DNA of 64,000 nt, taken from an uncultured Pelagibacteraceae bacterium. GTDB lineage: Bacteria > Pseudomonadota > Alphaproteobacteria > Pelagibacterales > Pelagibacteraceae. Positions 8,038-17,052 of the stretch are shown piece by piece; the first letter of the stretch is position 1; every line of letters starts with the position of its first letter. The stretch is taken from contig CACBLI010000002.1 of the NCBI GenBank assembly GCA_902540235.1, positions 1 to 64,000 on the forward strand, read 5' to 3'. The position numbers and the translations under genes are program-made. The notes beneath the pieces were generated by a model. It ran no database searches. It saw only the letters and a program-made list of their open reading frames with translations, and was not told the origin of the DNA.

Positions 8038-9968
8038 GATAGACACTCCTCGTATTCTGGTTGTTCATTGGTTTGTTGATTTTTTGATTTATATACATTA
8101 GCTGTTATGTCAGTTGATTGAGCATTATTGACATTTTCAGCTCTTTGAATTGATTTTGATCTGCAATAATAAAGGCTTTTTAGGCCTTTTTTCCATGCAT
8201 CAAAATGAATCCTATGTAATTCTTTTTTGTGAACGTCTGCTGGTAAAAACAAATTAACTGATTGTGCTTGTGAAATAAAAGGCGTTCTATCTCCGCTTAA
8301 TTCAATTATCCATTTTTGATTTAATTCAAAAGCAGTCTTGAATACATCTTTTTCAAGATCTGATAAAAAATCTAAGTGTGAAACCGAACCCTGGTTAGTT
8401 GTTATTGTAGACCAAGTCTCGTCATCATTTTTATTGTGACCTTCTAAGATTTCTTCCAAATATCTATTTCTAACATTAAAAGATCCAGACAAGGTTTTGT
8501 GAGTATAGCTATTAGCTGCAACTGGCTCAACTCCTGGCGAAGCACCTCCGCAAATAATTGAAATAGAAGCGGTTGGAGCTATAGCTGTTTTATTTGAAAA
8601 TCTCTCTTTATATCCATATTCGGCTGCATCAGGACATGCACCTCTTTCTTCAGCCAGATCTTTTGATGCTTGATCAACTTTTTCATGGATATTTTTAAAT
8701 ATTTTTTTATTCCAAGCTTTCGCCATCACCGACTCTAGAGGGATTCTATTTTTTTGTAAAAACGAATGGAAACCCATTACTCCCAAACCAACACTTCTTT
8801 CTCTTTCAGCAGAATATTTTGCATCTTTAAATTGATCAGGAGCTTTATTAATAAAATCAGACAAAACATTATCTAAAAATCTCATAACATCATTAATCAT
8901 ATTTGGATCATCTTTCCATTCATCATATTTTTCTAAGTTTAAAGACGATAAACAACAAACAGCAGTTCTGTCTCTACCATCTTTGTCAATTCCTGTTGGT
9001 AAAGTAATTTCACTACATAAGTTAGAAGTTTTTACAGTTAAATTTGCTAATTTATGATGTTGAGGTATTTGCCTGTTAACAGTATCGATATAAATTATAT
9101 AAGGTTCGCCTGTCTCAATTCTTGCAGTTAATAGTCTTATCCACAAATTCCTTGCAGATATAGTTTGTTGAATAGAGCCGTCAGCAGGGCTTTTTAGTGC
9201 CCATTGGTCATCATTTTCAACAGCTCTCATAAATGCGTCAGAAACTAAAACACCATGATGTAAATTTAAAGCTTTTCTATTAGGATCACCGCCTGTAGGT
9301 CGTCTCATTTCCATAAATTCCTCGATTTCAGGGTGATCAACCGGCAAGTAACAAGCTGCAGAGCCTCTTCTTAATGAACCCTGACTGATTGCCATTGTTA
9401 AAGAGTCCATTACTTTTATAAATGGAATTATTCCAGAAGTTTTTCCTACTTTACCAATTTTCTCACCTATTGATCTCAAGTTTCCCCAATAACTTCCTAT
9501 TCCTCCGCCCTTAGCCGCTAACCAAACATTTTCACTCCACAAATCTAAGATTCCCCCTAGACTATCAGATGCTTCATTCAGAAAACATGATATAGGCAAA
9601 CCTCTTTTCGTTCCTCCATTAGACAAAACCGGAGTTGCCGGCATAAACCAAAGATTACTAATATAATTATAAATTCTTTGTGCATGTAAGTTATCATCAG
9701 AATAGGTGCTTGCTACTCTAGCAAACAAATCTTGAAAGGATTCGTTATGACCCAAGTATCGGTCTTTTAAGGTTGCTTTACCAAAATCTGTTAAATTTTT
9801 GTCTCTAGATCGGTCTATTTTGATAATTATGCCTTTATTATTTTGATATAATTCAGTTTCATTATTTAATGAAAAAAGATCAGGTCTTTTATCGTTGGTT
9901 GTTTCTTTTATTTCTGGGCTATATTCAGAGACAGCTTTCTTTAATGCCTGCGATAGTATTTTATTCAT
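8028..9968 (-). CDS. nrdA: Class I ribonucleotide reductase, alpha (catalytic) subunit
   Basis: Reduces ribonucleoside diphosphates to deoxyribonucleotides for DNA synthesis. The catalytic segment NLCSEI carries the thiyl cysteine. The redox pair is in LPISCFLN and AVCCLSSLN, and the C-terminal ECLSCQ provides the mobile re-reducing cysteines. At 646 residues it is about 115 shorter than E. coli NrdA, and no ATP-cone is visible at the N terminus, so overall-activity regulation by dATP may be missing. It is the first gene of an nrdA-nrdB-(fkbM) operon, with a long divergent intergenic region containing NrdR-box-like sites upstream. Confidence 0.95.
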   Translation of the reverse strand: MNKILSQALKKAVSEYSPEIKETTNDKRPDLFSLNNETELYQNNKGIIIKIDRSRDKNLTDFGKATLKDRYLGHNESFQDLFARVASTYSDDNLHAQRIYNYISNLWFMPATPVLSNGGTKRGLPISCFLNEASDSLGGILDLWSENVWLAAKGGGIGSYWGNLRSIGEKIGKVGKTSGIIPFIKVMDSLTMAISQGSLRRGSAACYLPVDHPEIEEFMEMRRPTGGDPNRKALNLHHGVLVSDAFMRAVENDDQWALKSPADGSIQQTISARNLWIRLLTARIETGEPYIIYIDTVNRQIPQHHKLANLTVKTSNLCSEITLPTGIDKDGRDRTAVCCLSSLNLEKYDEWKDDPNMINDVMRFLDNVLSDFINKAPDQFKDAKYSAERERSVGLGVMGFHSFLQKNRIPLESVMAKAWNKKIFKNIHEKVDQASKDLAEERGACPDAAEYGYKERFSNKTAIAPTASISIICGGASPGVEPVAANSYTHKTLSGSFNVRNRYLEEILEGHNKNDDETWSTITTNQGSVSHLDFLSDLEKDVFKTAFELNQKWIIELSGDRTPFISQAQSVNLFLPADVHKKELHRIHFDAWKKGLKSLYYCRSKSIQRAENVNNAQSTDITANVYKSKNQQTNEQPEYEECLSCQ

Positions 9969-10002
9969 AAATTATTTAATATAATTTGTTATTTTGGCTA
10001 AA

Positions 10003-10050
10003 ACAACTAGATGTTGTATGCGCAAATTATTAATATACTATATAATCAGT
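10003..10050 (-). promoter_or_regulatory. Candidate tandem NrdR boxes upstream of nrdA
   Basis: ACAACTAGATGTTGT (10003-10017) is a perfect inverted repeat with 5-base arms. ACTATATAATCAGT (10037-10050) is a second imperfect dyad centred about 33 bases away. NrdR sites are A/T-centred dyads that usually occur in pairs about three helical turns apart in front of nrd genes, and this arrangement resembles that. Confidence 0.45.
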
Positions 10051-10183
10051 AAATCAATAGAACATTTATAGAACAAATAAAAAAAATATCAACAATTAAA
10101 TTACATAAAATGAACAAATTAAAGTGTGGCTTAATAAAAGCTAGCATCCTAAACAACTATTAAGCGATAATTTAAATTAATAA

Positions 10184-11077
10184 ATGAAGATTTTTGACTG
10201 CACAACTTTCTATTCAGAGCATCTGATGATGGATTTAAGGTTCAATATATTAAATGAATATGTTGAAAAATTTATTGTTTGCGAATCAACAATTTCTCAT
10301 AGTGGAAAAAAGAAAAAACTTAATTTTGACATTAATAATTATCCTAAATTTAAAGATAAAATTAATTACATAGTTATTGACGAAGAACCAAAAGGAATTA
10401 TTGGGTTCAAAAATGGTCTAGCTGAACCACATGAAAAAAGATCAGATAGTTTAAAAAGAATAAATCTTTCATATAATTATATGCTAAGAGCTATTTCAGA
10501 GGCTTCCGATAATGACTTAATAATTTTAAGCGATAATGATGAGATACCTAATTTAAACTCACAGCAATTTAAAAATTCAAAAAAAGATATTATTATCTTT
10601 AAACAACTTTTTTTCTATTACAAATTAAATTTGTTTTATGATTTAGTTCCATGGTATGGATCCAAAGCTGCGAAGAAAAAAAATCTTCTTTCAATGTCTT
10701 GGCTTAGAAATCTAAAGAACAAGGAATATCCTTTTTGGAGAATTGATACACTTTTTTCAAATACAAGATATATTAATTTGGAAATAATAAAAGATGGTGG
10801 TTGGCACTTCACTAATCTAATGACTGCTAAGAAACTTTATGAAAAATTAAAAAATTTTGGACATCATGACGAATTCGAAATAAGTGGTATGACTGTAGAT
10901 GATCTTCAAAAAAAGATGGATAAAAAAGAAGTTTTTTTTAATCATTTTGTCGATAAAGAAAAATACAAAGAAAGATGGAATTATAATTATAAATTAAAAA
11001 AAATTGGTTTAGAAAAATTGCCAAAATATTTACAATTGAATCATAACCATTTAAAGTTAAAAAATTGGTTTGATTAG
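10184..11077 (+). CDS. Glycosyltransferase family 17-like protein
   Basis: The 297-residue protein matches the GT17 pattern (N-acetylglucosaminyltransferase-like). It opens with KIFDCTTFYSEHLMMDLR, continues with FIVCESTISHSGKKK, and has an acidic DNDEIPNLN motif near residue 117, probably the metal/nucleotide-sugar site. GGWHFTNL and HHDEFE follow, as in family members. In bacteria such proteins occur in surface polysaccharide clusters. The next two genes, a Gfo/Idh/MocA oxidoreductase 5 bases downstream and a phosphohexomutase, support sugar or envelope metabolism. Donor and acceptor are unknown. Confidence 0.78.
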   Translation: MKIFDCTTFYSEHLMMDLRFNILNEYVEKFIVCESTISHSGKKKKLNFDINNYPKFKDKINYIVIDEEPKGIIGFKNGLAEPHEKRSDSLKRINLSYNYMLRAISEASDNDLIILSDNDEIPNLNSQQFKNSKKDIIIFKQLFFYYKLNLFYDLVPWYGSKAAKKKNLLSMSWLRNLKNKEYPFWRIDTLFSNTRYINLEIIKDGGWHFTNLMTAKKLYEKLKNFGHHDEFEISGMTVDDLQKKMDKKEVFFNHFVDKEKYKERWNYNYKLKKIGLEKLPKYLQLNHNHLKLKNWFD

Positions 11078-11082
11078 AAGAT

Positions 11083-12066
11083 ATGATTAAGTGGGGAATA
11101 ATCGGACTTGGTAATATGGCTCGTAAGTTTGCAAGTTCAATTGAGGAAACTAATAATTCTAAATTAATTGGAATTGCTAGCTTAAACAATCAAAGACTTA
11201 GATCTTTTAAAGAAGAATTTAAGATTAATGAAAAGAATACTCACTCAAGTTACGAAAATTTAATTAACTCAAAAGATATTGATGCAATTTATATTGCAAC
11301 CTTAAACAATACTCATTTAGATATCATAAAAAAATGTTCTGAAAATAAAAAAGATGTATTGTGCGAAAAACCTTTTACTCTGAATGATGATGAGGCAGTA
11401 GTTGCTAGTAATTTTATTAAAAAAAATAGCATTAATTTTTACGAAGGGATTGCCTATAGAACTCATGATCAAACAAAAGTAATTAAAAAAATTTTGGATC
11501 AAAAAGAGATTGGAGAAATTATTTCTATTGACTCTAGTTTTGGATTTGAAGTAAAGAGAATCAAACCCGAGTCTAGATTGTTCAGCAAAAAATTAGGGGG
11601 AGGGAGTATTTTAGATATTGGTTGTTATCCGTTTAGCTTTTTAAACTTATTATTTAATGATAATAATGACTATAAAATTTTAAATGCCAGAGGTGGTTTC
11701 ACATCTACAGGTGTCGATAATCATGCAGAAGCAGAAATTATAATTAATGACACTATAAACTGCTCCATAAAAGTTAGTATTAAAAATAACCTTGAAAATA
11801 AAATAAAGATAAAAGGTTCTAATGGAGAAATAATTGTAAATAACCCCTGGTTGCCTGATAAAAGATCTACATTAGATATTAAATCAGGCAATTCATTTCA
11901 TAAAAAATTCATAAATTCTCAATTAAATATTTATGCAAATCAAATACAAAAAATTTCTGATAATTTTGAAAAAAAAATAAATAATGATAGATTTGCAGTC
12001 GATATTTCAGATTCTTTGAAGATTATGAAAAATCTTTCTTTATGGTCAAATTTAATTAAACAATAA
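11083..12066 (+). CDS. Gfo/Idh/MocA-family oxidoreductase
   Basis: A 327-residue NAD(P)-dependent sugar or inositol dehydrogenase-like enzyme. The N-terminal Rossmann motif GIIGLGNMARKFA lies at residues 5-17. IYIATLNNTHLD and the family motif LCEKPFTLN (Lys as catalytic residue, about residue 96) follow, and GGGSILDIGCYPF, about residue 172, is the C-terminal domain hallmark. It lies 5 bases after the GT17 gene and 2 bases before the phosphohexomutase, so the three form an operon. The likely role is to oxidise or epimerise a sugar or nucleotide sugar for surface glycans. Substrate not inferable. Confidence 0.85.
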   Translation: MIKWGIIGLGNMARKFASSIEETNNSKLIGIASLNNQRLRSFKEEFKINEKNTHSSYENLINSKDIDAIYIATLNNTHLDIIKKCSENKKDVLCEKPFTLNDDEAVVASNFIKKNSINFYEGIAYRTHDQTKVIKKILDQKEIGEIISIDSSFGFEVKRIKPESRLFSKKLGGGSILDIGCYPFSFLNLLFNDNNDYKILNARGGFTSTGVDNHAEAEIIINDTINCSIKVSIKNNLENKIKIKGSNGEIIVNNPWLPDKRSTLDIKSGNSFHKKFINSQLNIYANQIQKISDNFEKKINNDRFAVDISDSLKIMKNLSLWSNLIKQ

Positions 12067-12068
12067 TT

Positions 12069-13520
12069 ATGTCTGATGTAATTATAGATAAGTTTGGATT
12101 CCGTGAATACGATGCCAGATGGATATATAACAAAAATATCAATAAAGCAGGTATCAAAAATTTAGGAAAGGGTTTAGGTACCCAGATAATTAATCATACC
12201 AAAAAAAATAATCCAAGGGTTGTTGTCGGGCATGATTACAGATCCTATAGTGAAGAAATTAAATCTGCTCTAAAGGATGGTCTTAAATCAACAGGATGTA
12301 ACGTAGAAGATGTTGGATTATCATTATCTCCAATGGTTTATTTTGCTCAATTTGAATTAGATTCTGATGCCGTTGCAATGGTAACAGCTAGTCATAATGA
12401 AAATGGTTGGACTGGGGTAAAAATGGGAATCAAAAAAGGTTTAACCCATGCTCCAGATGAGATGAAAGAATTAAAAGAAATTACTCTAAATGAAAAATTT
12501 CTAAGTGGAAATGGAAACGAAAAACAAATTAAAGATTTTGATAAAATCTATAAACAAGATTTAATTGAAAAAAATCAAATAAAAAAAAAGATTAAAGCTG
12601 TTGTTGCGTGTGGAAATGGCACGGCTGGAATTTTTGCTCCTGATATTTTAAGAGGTATTGGTTGTGAAGTTATAGAACTTGATTGTAAATTAGATTGGAC
12701 ATTTCCAAAATACAATCCAAATCCAGAAGATTTAGAAATGTTACATGCTATAGCAAAAGCAGTTAAAAATAATAATGCTGATATTGGATTTGGTTTTGAT
12801 GGAGATGGTGACAGGGTTGGGGTAATTGATGATCAAGGAAATGAGATTTTTTCAGATAAAATAGGTTTATTAATAGCAAGAAATTTAGCAACCAAACATA
12901 AAAATTCTAAATTTATAGTCGATGTAAAATCAACTGGTCTTTATTCGACAGATGAAGTTTTAAAAGATAACAATTGTAAGACAATATATTGGAAAACAGG
13001 ACATTCGCACATTAAAAGAAAAGTAAATAATGAAAAAGCTCTTGCTGGATTTGAAAAAAGCGGTCATTTCTTTTTTAATCAACCTTTAGGATATGGTTAT
13101 GATGATGGGATAAATTCTGCGATTCAAGTCTGTCATTTGTTAAATAATCAAAATAAAAAGATGAATGAAATCATAAGTGAATTACCAAAAACTTACCAAA
13201 CACCTACAATGGCTCCTTTCTGTAAAGATGAAGAAAAATATAAAGTTGTAGAGGATCTGGTGAAGGAAGTTCAGAAAATTAAATTAGATAAAATTCTTGT
13301 TGATAATCAAGAAATTAATGAAGTATTAACAGTTAATGGAGTAAGGTTTTCTTTTTCAGATGGCTCATGGGGTTTAATAAGAGCATCATCAAATAAACCT
13401 TCATTAGTAGTTGTTACAGAAAGCCCTACATCTGACAATAGAAAGAAAAAAATTTTTGAATTTATTGATAAACTACTCCAGAAAACAGGGAAAATCGGTG
13501 AATATGATCAAAAGATATAG
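12069..13520 (+). CDS. Phosphomannomutase/phosphoglucomutase
   Basis: Interconverts hexose 1- and 6-phosphates, feeding nucleotide-sugar synthesis. Four conserved regions of the alpha-D-phosphohexomutase superfamily are present. The active-site serine loop TASHNENGWTGVK lies at about residue 103. The metal loop GFDGDGDRVGV, the sugar loop GFEKSGHFFF and the C-terminal phosphate-binding RASSNKPSLV follow. The loop has TASHNEN where most family members have TASHNP, a mild variation. At 483 residues the length is normal. It ends the GT17-oxidoreductase-mutase operon, with a strong terminator about 70 bases downstream. Confidence 0.9.
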   Translation: MSDVIIDKFGFREYDARWIYNKNINKAGIKNLGKGLGTQIINHTKKNNPRVVVGHDYRSYSEEIKSALKDGLKSTGCNVEDVGLSLSPMVYFAQFELDSDAVAMVTASHNENGWTGVKMGIKKGLTHAPDEMKELKEITLNEKFLSGNGNEKQIKDFDKIYKQDLIEKNQIKKKIKAVVACGNGTAGIFAPDILRGIGCEVIELDCKLDWTFPKYNPNPEDLEMLHAIAKAVKNNNADIGFGFDGDGDRVGVIDDQGNEIFSDKIGLLIARNLATKHKNSKFIVDVKSTGLYSTDEVLKDNNCKTIYWKTGHSHIKRKVNNEKALAGFEKSGHFFFNQPLGYGYDDGINSAIQVCHLLNNQNKKMNEIISELPKTYQTPTMAPFCKDEEKYKVVEDLVKEVQKIKLDKILVDNQEINEVLTVNGVRFSFSDGSWGLIRASSNKPSLVVVTESPTSDNRKKKIFEFIDKLLQKTGKIGEYDQKI

Positions 13521-13587
13521 ATGTTAATAAAATTAATATACAACTTAAAAGTGTTTCTTAAAATATTAAGAATCAATTAATATTATT

Positions 13588-13630
13588 TTGAGGTGATGGA
13601 GGGAGACTGAAGTCACCTCTTTTTTTTTGG
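13588..13630 (+). terminator. Intrinsic terminator after the phosphohexomutase gene
   Basis: GAGGTGA pairs with TCACCTC around the loop TGGAGGGAGACTGAAG, followed by a run of nine or ten T residues. The purine-rich 16-base loop is larger than usual for a terminator. It closes the 10.2-13.5 kb operon and precedes the DUF2061 gene. Confidence 0.8.
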
Positions 13631-13658
13631 TTAGATTTTACTTACTAAAAACTTTTTA

Positions 13659-13871
13659 ATGACCGATAAAAAAATTAGATCAGTAGCAAAAACTTTTTCC
13701 TGGAGATTTTTAATATTTATTTACTGGATGATATTTGGATATATCTTTACCGGTTCAATAAAAGTTGCGGGAATTCTTGGAGTTGGATCAATTATTCCTT
13801 TATTTTTTTATTATTTTCATGAAAGAGTTTGGAATAAAATAGCATGGGGTAAAGAAATAGATAGAAATTAA
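13659..13871 (+). CDS. DUF2061 small membrane protein
   Basis: A 70-residue protein matching the DUF2061 pattern: an N-terminal KTFSWR motif, two hydrophobic spans (about residues 17-33 and 36-53), and a C-terminal HERVWNKIAWG motif. It is predicted to sit in the inner membrane with both ends cytoplasmic. Family members in other bacteria are sometimes fused to or placed near APS kinase and sulfate-assimilation genes, but no such genes are seen here. It lies alone between a terminator and the convergent malonyl-CoA decarboxylase gene, whose stop codon is 3 bases away. Function unknown. Confidence 0.8.
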   Translation: MTDKKIRSVAKTFSWRFLIFIYWMIFGYIFTGSIKVAGILGVGSIIPLFFYYFHERVWNKIAWGKEIDRN

Positions 13872-13874
13872 AAA

Positions 13875-15179
13875 TTATAATTTTTTCTTAAGTTTATCAG
13901 AAATAATTATCTGTTTATTATTAATGTAATCCTCATGATTTTTTTCTATATTTTTGAGTTCATAAAGATAGTTAACCATAACTCCAAAAGATCTGTTAAA
14001 ACCAACATCTGATACATTTGCATTAATAACAATGTCGTCAATTATGGCTCCATTCCCTAAATGAAACCTACATACATCATTTATAGGAAGGTTTTTTTTA
14101 TTTTTTTCATTCATTAAATAATGAGCTACTAATTTTATAATAGCATCTTTATTATCTACAATTCTTTTATCACCAATTCTTAAATCAGATGATCTTAAAA
14201 AGGCTAATTTTTTAAAAAATTTTTCACCCACAATATTTTTAATTTTATTGTCATCTAAATATGAAAACCAATTCCTAAATCCAATTATCGGTGAAAGAGT
14301 GCCAAAATTTTTGATATTTGGTAATTCTTCCTGAATTTCAAAAACAACTCTTTTAATCAAAAAATTTCCAAGGGTTACTCTTTCAAGACCCTGTTGACAA
14401 TTACTTATTGAGTAAAAAGTTGCTGTGTCATATTTTTTTTCTCCTTCAGTTCTTGGTTTCATTATTTCTTGAATAGATTTACCTAATCCATTAGTTAGTG
14501 CTACTTGTACAAATATTATTGGCTCATCCTCTAGCGCTGGATGAAAATAAGAAAAGAATCTTCTATCCTCACCTAGTCTTCGCTTAAGTTCATCCATATT
14601 CTTTATTTCATGAACTCTTTCATATTTCATAATTTTTTCTAAAACTGCAGCTTTTGTATTCCATGTCACTTTATGCAACTTAAGGAAGCCTGGGTTAAAC
14701 CAGGATTTAAATAACTCGCGTAAATCGTCATCTAAGGGTTTTAATTCTTGGTTTTCTTTTAAGATTTTTAACAAATCTTCCCTCAAGGAGACAATTGTTG
14801 AAATCCCATTAGGTGACATATTCATTCGTCTAAAAAGTTCTCTCCTTCTACCCTCAGTAATAACAAATAAATTAAAAAGATTCTTATCATCTTGTTTTTC
14901 TTTATATGCATTTATGGCTTCAGTCACTTTACTATGATTGGGTTTATATTTTTCATTTATCTTTTTAAAAAATAATAATTTATTTTCAGGAGTTAGAGTG
15001 TGGTACAAATCAGTAATATCTCTTGCTACGGTAATCCCAAACGCTGCGCCTTTATTCGAAATTAAATCATCACACAGTGAAATTATCGAGTCTAAATTAT
15101 TTTTTTTTACTACACTTTTTTTGAATAATTTCTGACCTACATCCGCAATTGACGAAAATATTTCTTTTAAATTGAACAT
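13875..15179 (-). CDS. Malonyl-CoA decarboxylase
   Basis: Converts malonyl-CoA to acetyl-CoA and CO2. The 434-residue protein has the MCD helical N-terminal domain (RRRELFRRMNMSPNG) and the catalytic GNAT-fold half. That half includes the substrate segment FYSISNCQQGL, LSPIIGFRNW with its active-site neighbourhood, and RFHLGNGA near residue 380, which holds the conserved His of the family. Bacterial MCD often sits in matABC-type malonate clusters. Here the TauE exporter, Dus, a DctPQM TRAP transporter and a CoA-transferase follow within 6 kb, which may make up a malonate or related C3-acid utilisation region. No malonyl-CoA synthetase (matB) is present. Confidence 0.9.
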   Translation of the reverse strand: MFNLKEIFSSIADVGQKLFKKSVVKKNNLDSIISLCDDLISNKGAAFGITVARDITDLYHTLTPENKLLFFKKINEKYKPNHSKVTEAINAYKEKQDDKNLFNLFVITEGRRRELFRRMNMSPNGISTIVSLREDLLKILKENQELKPLDDDLRELFKSWFNPGFLKLHKVTWNTKAAVLEKIMKYERVHEIKNMDELKRRLGEDRRFFSYFHPALEDEPIIFVQVALTNGLGKSIQEIMKPRTEGEKKYDTATFYSISNCQQGLERVTLGNFLIKRVVFEIQEELPNIKNFGTLSPIIGFRNWFSYLDDNKIKNIVGEKFFKKLAFLRSSDLRIGDKRIVDNKDAIIKLVAHYLMNEKNKKNLPINDVCRFHLGNGAIIDDIVINANVSDVGFNRSFGVMVNYLYELKNIEKNHEDYINNKQIIISDKLKKKL

Positions 15180-15211
15180 GATGCACTCAAATATGTAATT
15201 GTTTTATATCT

Positions 15212-16048
15212 TTAGTTTATTGTTAAATACTCCACGAATGATCTAATAGAGACAATTATTAAAAACGTTCCAAAGATTTTACTTAACAAACCTTTATTGA
15301 TTTTATATACTGCTTTTGCTCCAATTCTAGCCATAATCATCGTCACAGGAACAAATACAATAAAACCTAATATATTTATATATCCTAAACTAAATGGAGT
15401 ATTAACATTATCAATTATATTTCCACCTATTATCATTGTAATAGTCCCACATAAAGCAATTAAAAAACCTACTGCGGCTGCTGTGCCTATAGATTTTCTT
15501 ATATCATAACCAAAAGTTCTCATAAAAGGTACCATCAAAGATCCTCCCCCAATTCCGAGTGGTACAGATATGAAGCCAATTATTATGCCAGATATATTTT
15601 TTACAAAATTTGAAATTTTTTTTGGATTTTCCATAATTTTTTCTCTAATAAAAATAAAGAATAATCCTACAATAAATGCAAATATTGAGAAAAACAAAAC
15701 TAAAGCTGGGGTTTTTAAATTTACAGCTAAAAATGTTCCAGCGATGACACCTAAAAGAATAAAAATTCCAAATGATTTTACCATTTTAAAGTCAACAGCA
15801 TTATATTCCATATGGGTTCTAGTGGATATTATAGATGTTGGAATAATTATTGCTAAAGATGTTCCAACAGATAAATGCATTCTTGTAACAATATCAAAGT
15901 CTAAAACTGTGAAAGCATAATATAAAGCTGGAACCATAATGATACCACCACCAACACCTAGCAAACCTGCCATAAATCCTGCAACAGCTGCAGCTCCAGA
16001 TAAGACTATCAAAAGATTTAGTAATTCTCCTGAATTGATATATTCCAT
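15212..16048 (-). CDS. TauE/SafE-family sulfite or organic-anion permease
   Basis: A 278-residue inner-membrane protein with about eight spans and the two TauE/SafE repeats, GLLGVGGGIIMVPALYY near residue 29 and IGFISVPLGIGGGSLMVPFM near residue 155. Members export sulfite or sulfoacetate, or transport other organic anions. The start codon overlaps the Dus stop codon by one base, so the two genes are coupled. The taurine/sulfonate cluster 32 kb away would release sulfite, but the position downstream of the TRAP transporter fits a carboxylate just as well. The substrate cannot be chosen from the sequence. Confidence 0.85.
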   Translation of the reverse strand: MEYINSGELLNLLIVLSGAAAVAGFMAGLLGVGGGIIMVPALYYAFTVLDFDIVTRMHLSVGTSLAIIIPTSIISTRTHMEYNAVDFKMVKSFGIFILLGVIAGTFLAVNLKTPALVLFFSIFAFIVGLFFIFIREKIMENPKKISNFVKNISGIIIGFISVPLGIGGGSLMVPFMRTFGYDIRKSIGTAAAVGFLIALCGTITMIIGGNIIDNVNTPFSLGYINILGFIVFVPVTMIMARIGAKAVYKINKGLLSKIFGTFLIIVSIRSFVEYLTIN

Positions 16049-17052
16049 TATGAACTTATTTGATTAGCTTTTTCATTATTCTGAACAATAGTCATAATAT
16101 GCTTAGCTTTTTGAAAATCAGAGTCTCTTGCCATCATATTATCACTTAAATATCTTTTCCAATTTTTTGAACCAATTTGTCCATGATATAGTCCTACGGT
16201 ATGTCTCATAATATGATTCACTTTAGTACCTAATTTTACTTCCTTATTTACATACTCTAAAAGTTTTTCTACAACTTGTTCTCTTGTAGGATTTTTTTCT
16301 GTATTAAAAATTTCTTTTTCAATTTCTATTAAAGAATACGGATTTTGATAAATTGATCTTCCAATCATTACGCCATCACAATAATTTAGATGACTTTTAA
16401 TTTCCTCAATTTTTGTAACCCCGCCATTTATAATAATTTCTAAGTTAGAATTTACTTTTTTTATATCATAAACCATTTTGTAATTTAATTTTGGAATATT
16501 CAAATTTTGTTTTGGGGACAAACCTGTTAATACTGCTTTTCTAGCATGTAATATAAAAGTTTTTGCACCGGCATCTCTCATCTTATGAATAAAACTATTT
16601 AGATAGTCGAACTCTTCGGTGTCATCAAAACCAATTCGAGTTTTAGCTGTGACAGGTATTTTACAAGCATTGACCATTGAATTGATGCATTCTGCAACTA
16701 AATCTGGTTCCTTCATTAAACATGCTCCAAACTTATTTTTTTGAACTTTTTTACTTGGACAACCCAAATTAATATTTATTTCGTCATAGCCCATATCCTC
16801 AGCAATTTTTGCCACTTCTGCCAATTCTTCTTTATTAGATCCACCAACTTGTAAAGCTAAAGGTTTTTCCTCGGGACTATAAGATAAAATTTTTTTTCTA
16901 TCTCCGTGAATTGCTGATTTTGTAGCAACCATCTCGGTATAGAGCATTACGTTTTTACTCATCAATCTTAAAAAGAAACGATCATGTCTATCTGTGCAAT
17001 CCATCATTGGAGCAACAGATATTTTTCTATTTATTTTTTTTTTAAAATCCAA
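16048..17052 (-). CDS. dusA: tRNA-dihydrouridine synthase, DusA type
   Basis: Reduces uridines in the D-loop of tRNAs using FMN and NADPH. The 334-residue TIM-barrel protein shows the DusA opening SVAPMMDCTDRHDRFFLRL, the catalytic cysteine in NINLGCPSKKVQ (about residue 97), the FMN-binding INGGVTK, and the C-terminal RHTVGLYHGQ(I)GSK segment that distinguishes DusA from DusB and DusC. It overlaps the TRAP large permease gene by 11 bases and touches the TauE gene. It therefore appears to have been absorbed into a transport operon through genome compaction rather than by function. Confidence 0.9.
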   Translation of the reverse strand: MDFKKKINRKISVAPMMDCTDRHDRFFLRLMSKNVMLYTEMVATKSAIHGDRKKILSYSPEEKPLALQVGGSNKEELAEVAKIAEDMGYDEININLGCPSKKVQKNKFGACLMKEPDLVAECINSMVNACKIPVTAKTRIGFDDTEEFDYLNSFIHKMRDAGAKTFILHARKAVLTGLSPKQNLNIPKLNYKMVYDIKKVNSNLEIIINGGVTKIEEIKSHLNYCDGVMIGRSIYQNPYSLIEIEKEIFNTEKNPTREQVVEKLLEYVNKEVKLGTKVNHIMRHTVGLYHGQIGSKNWKRYLSDNMMARDSDFQKAKHIMTIVQNNEKANQISS

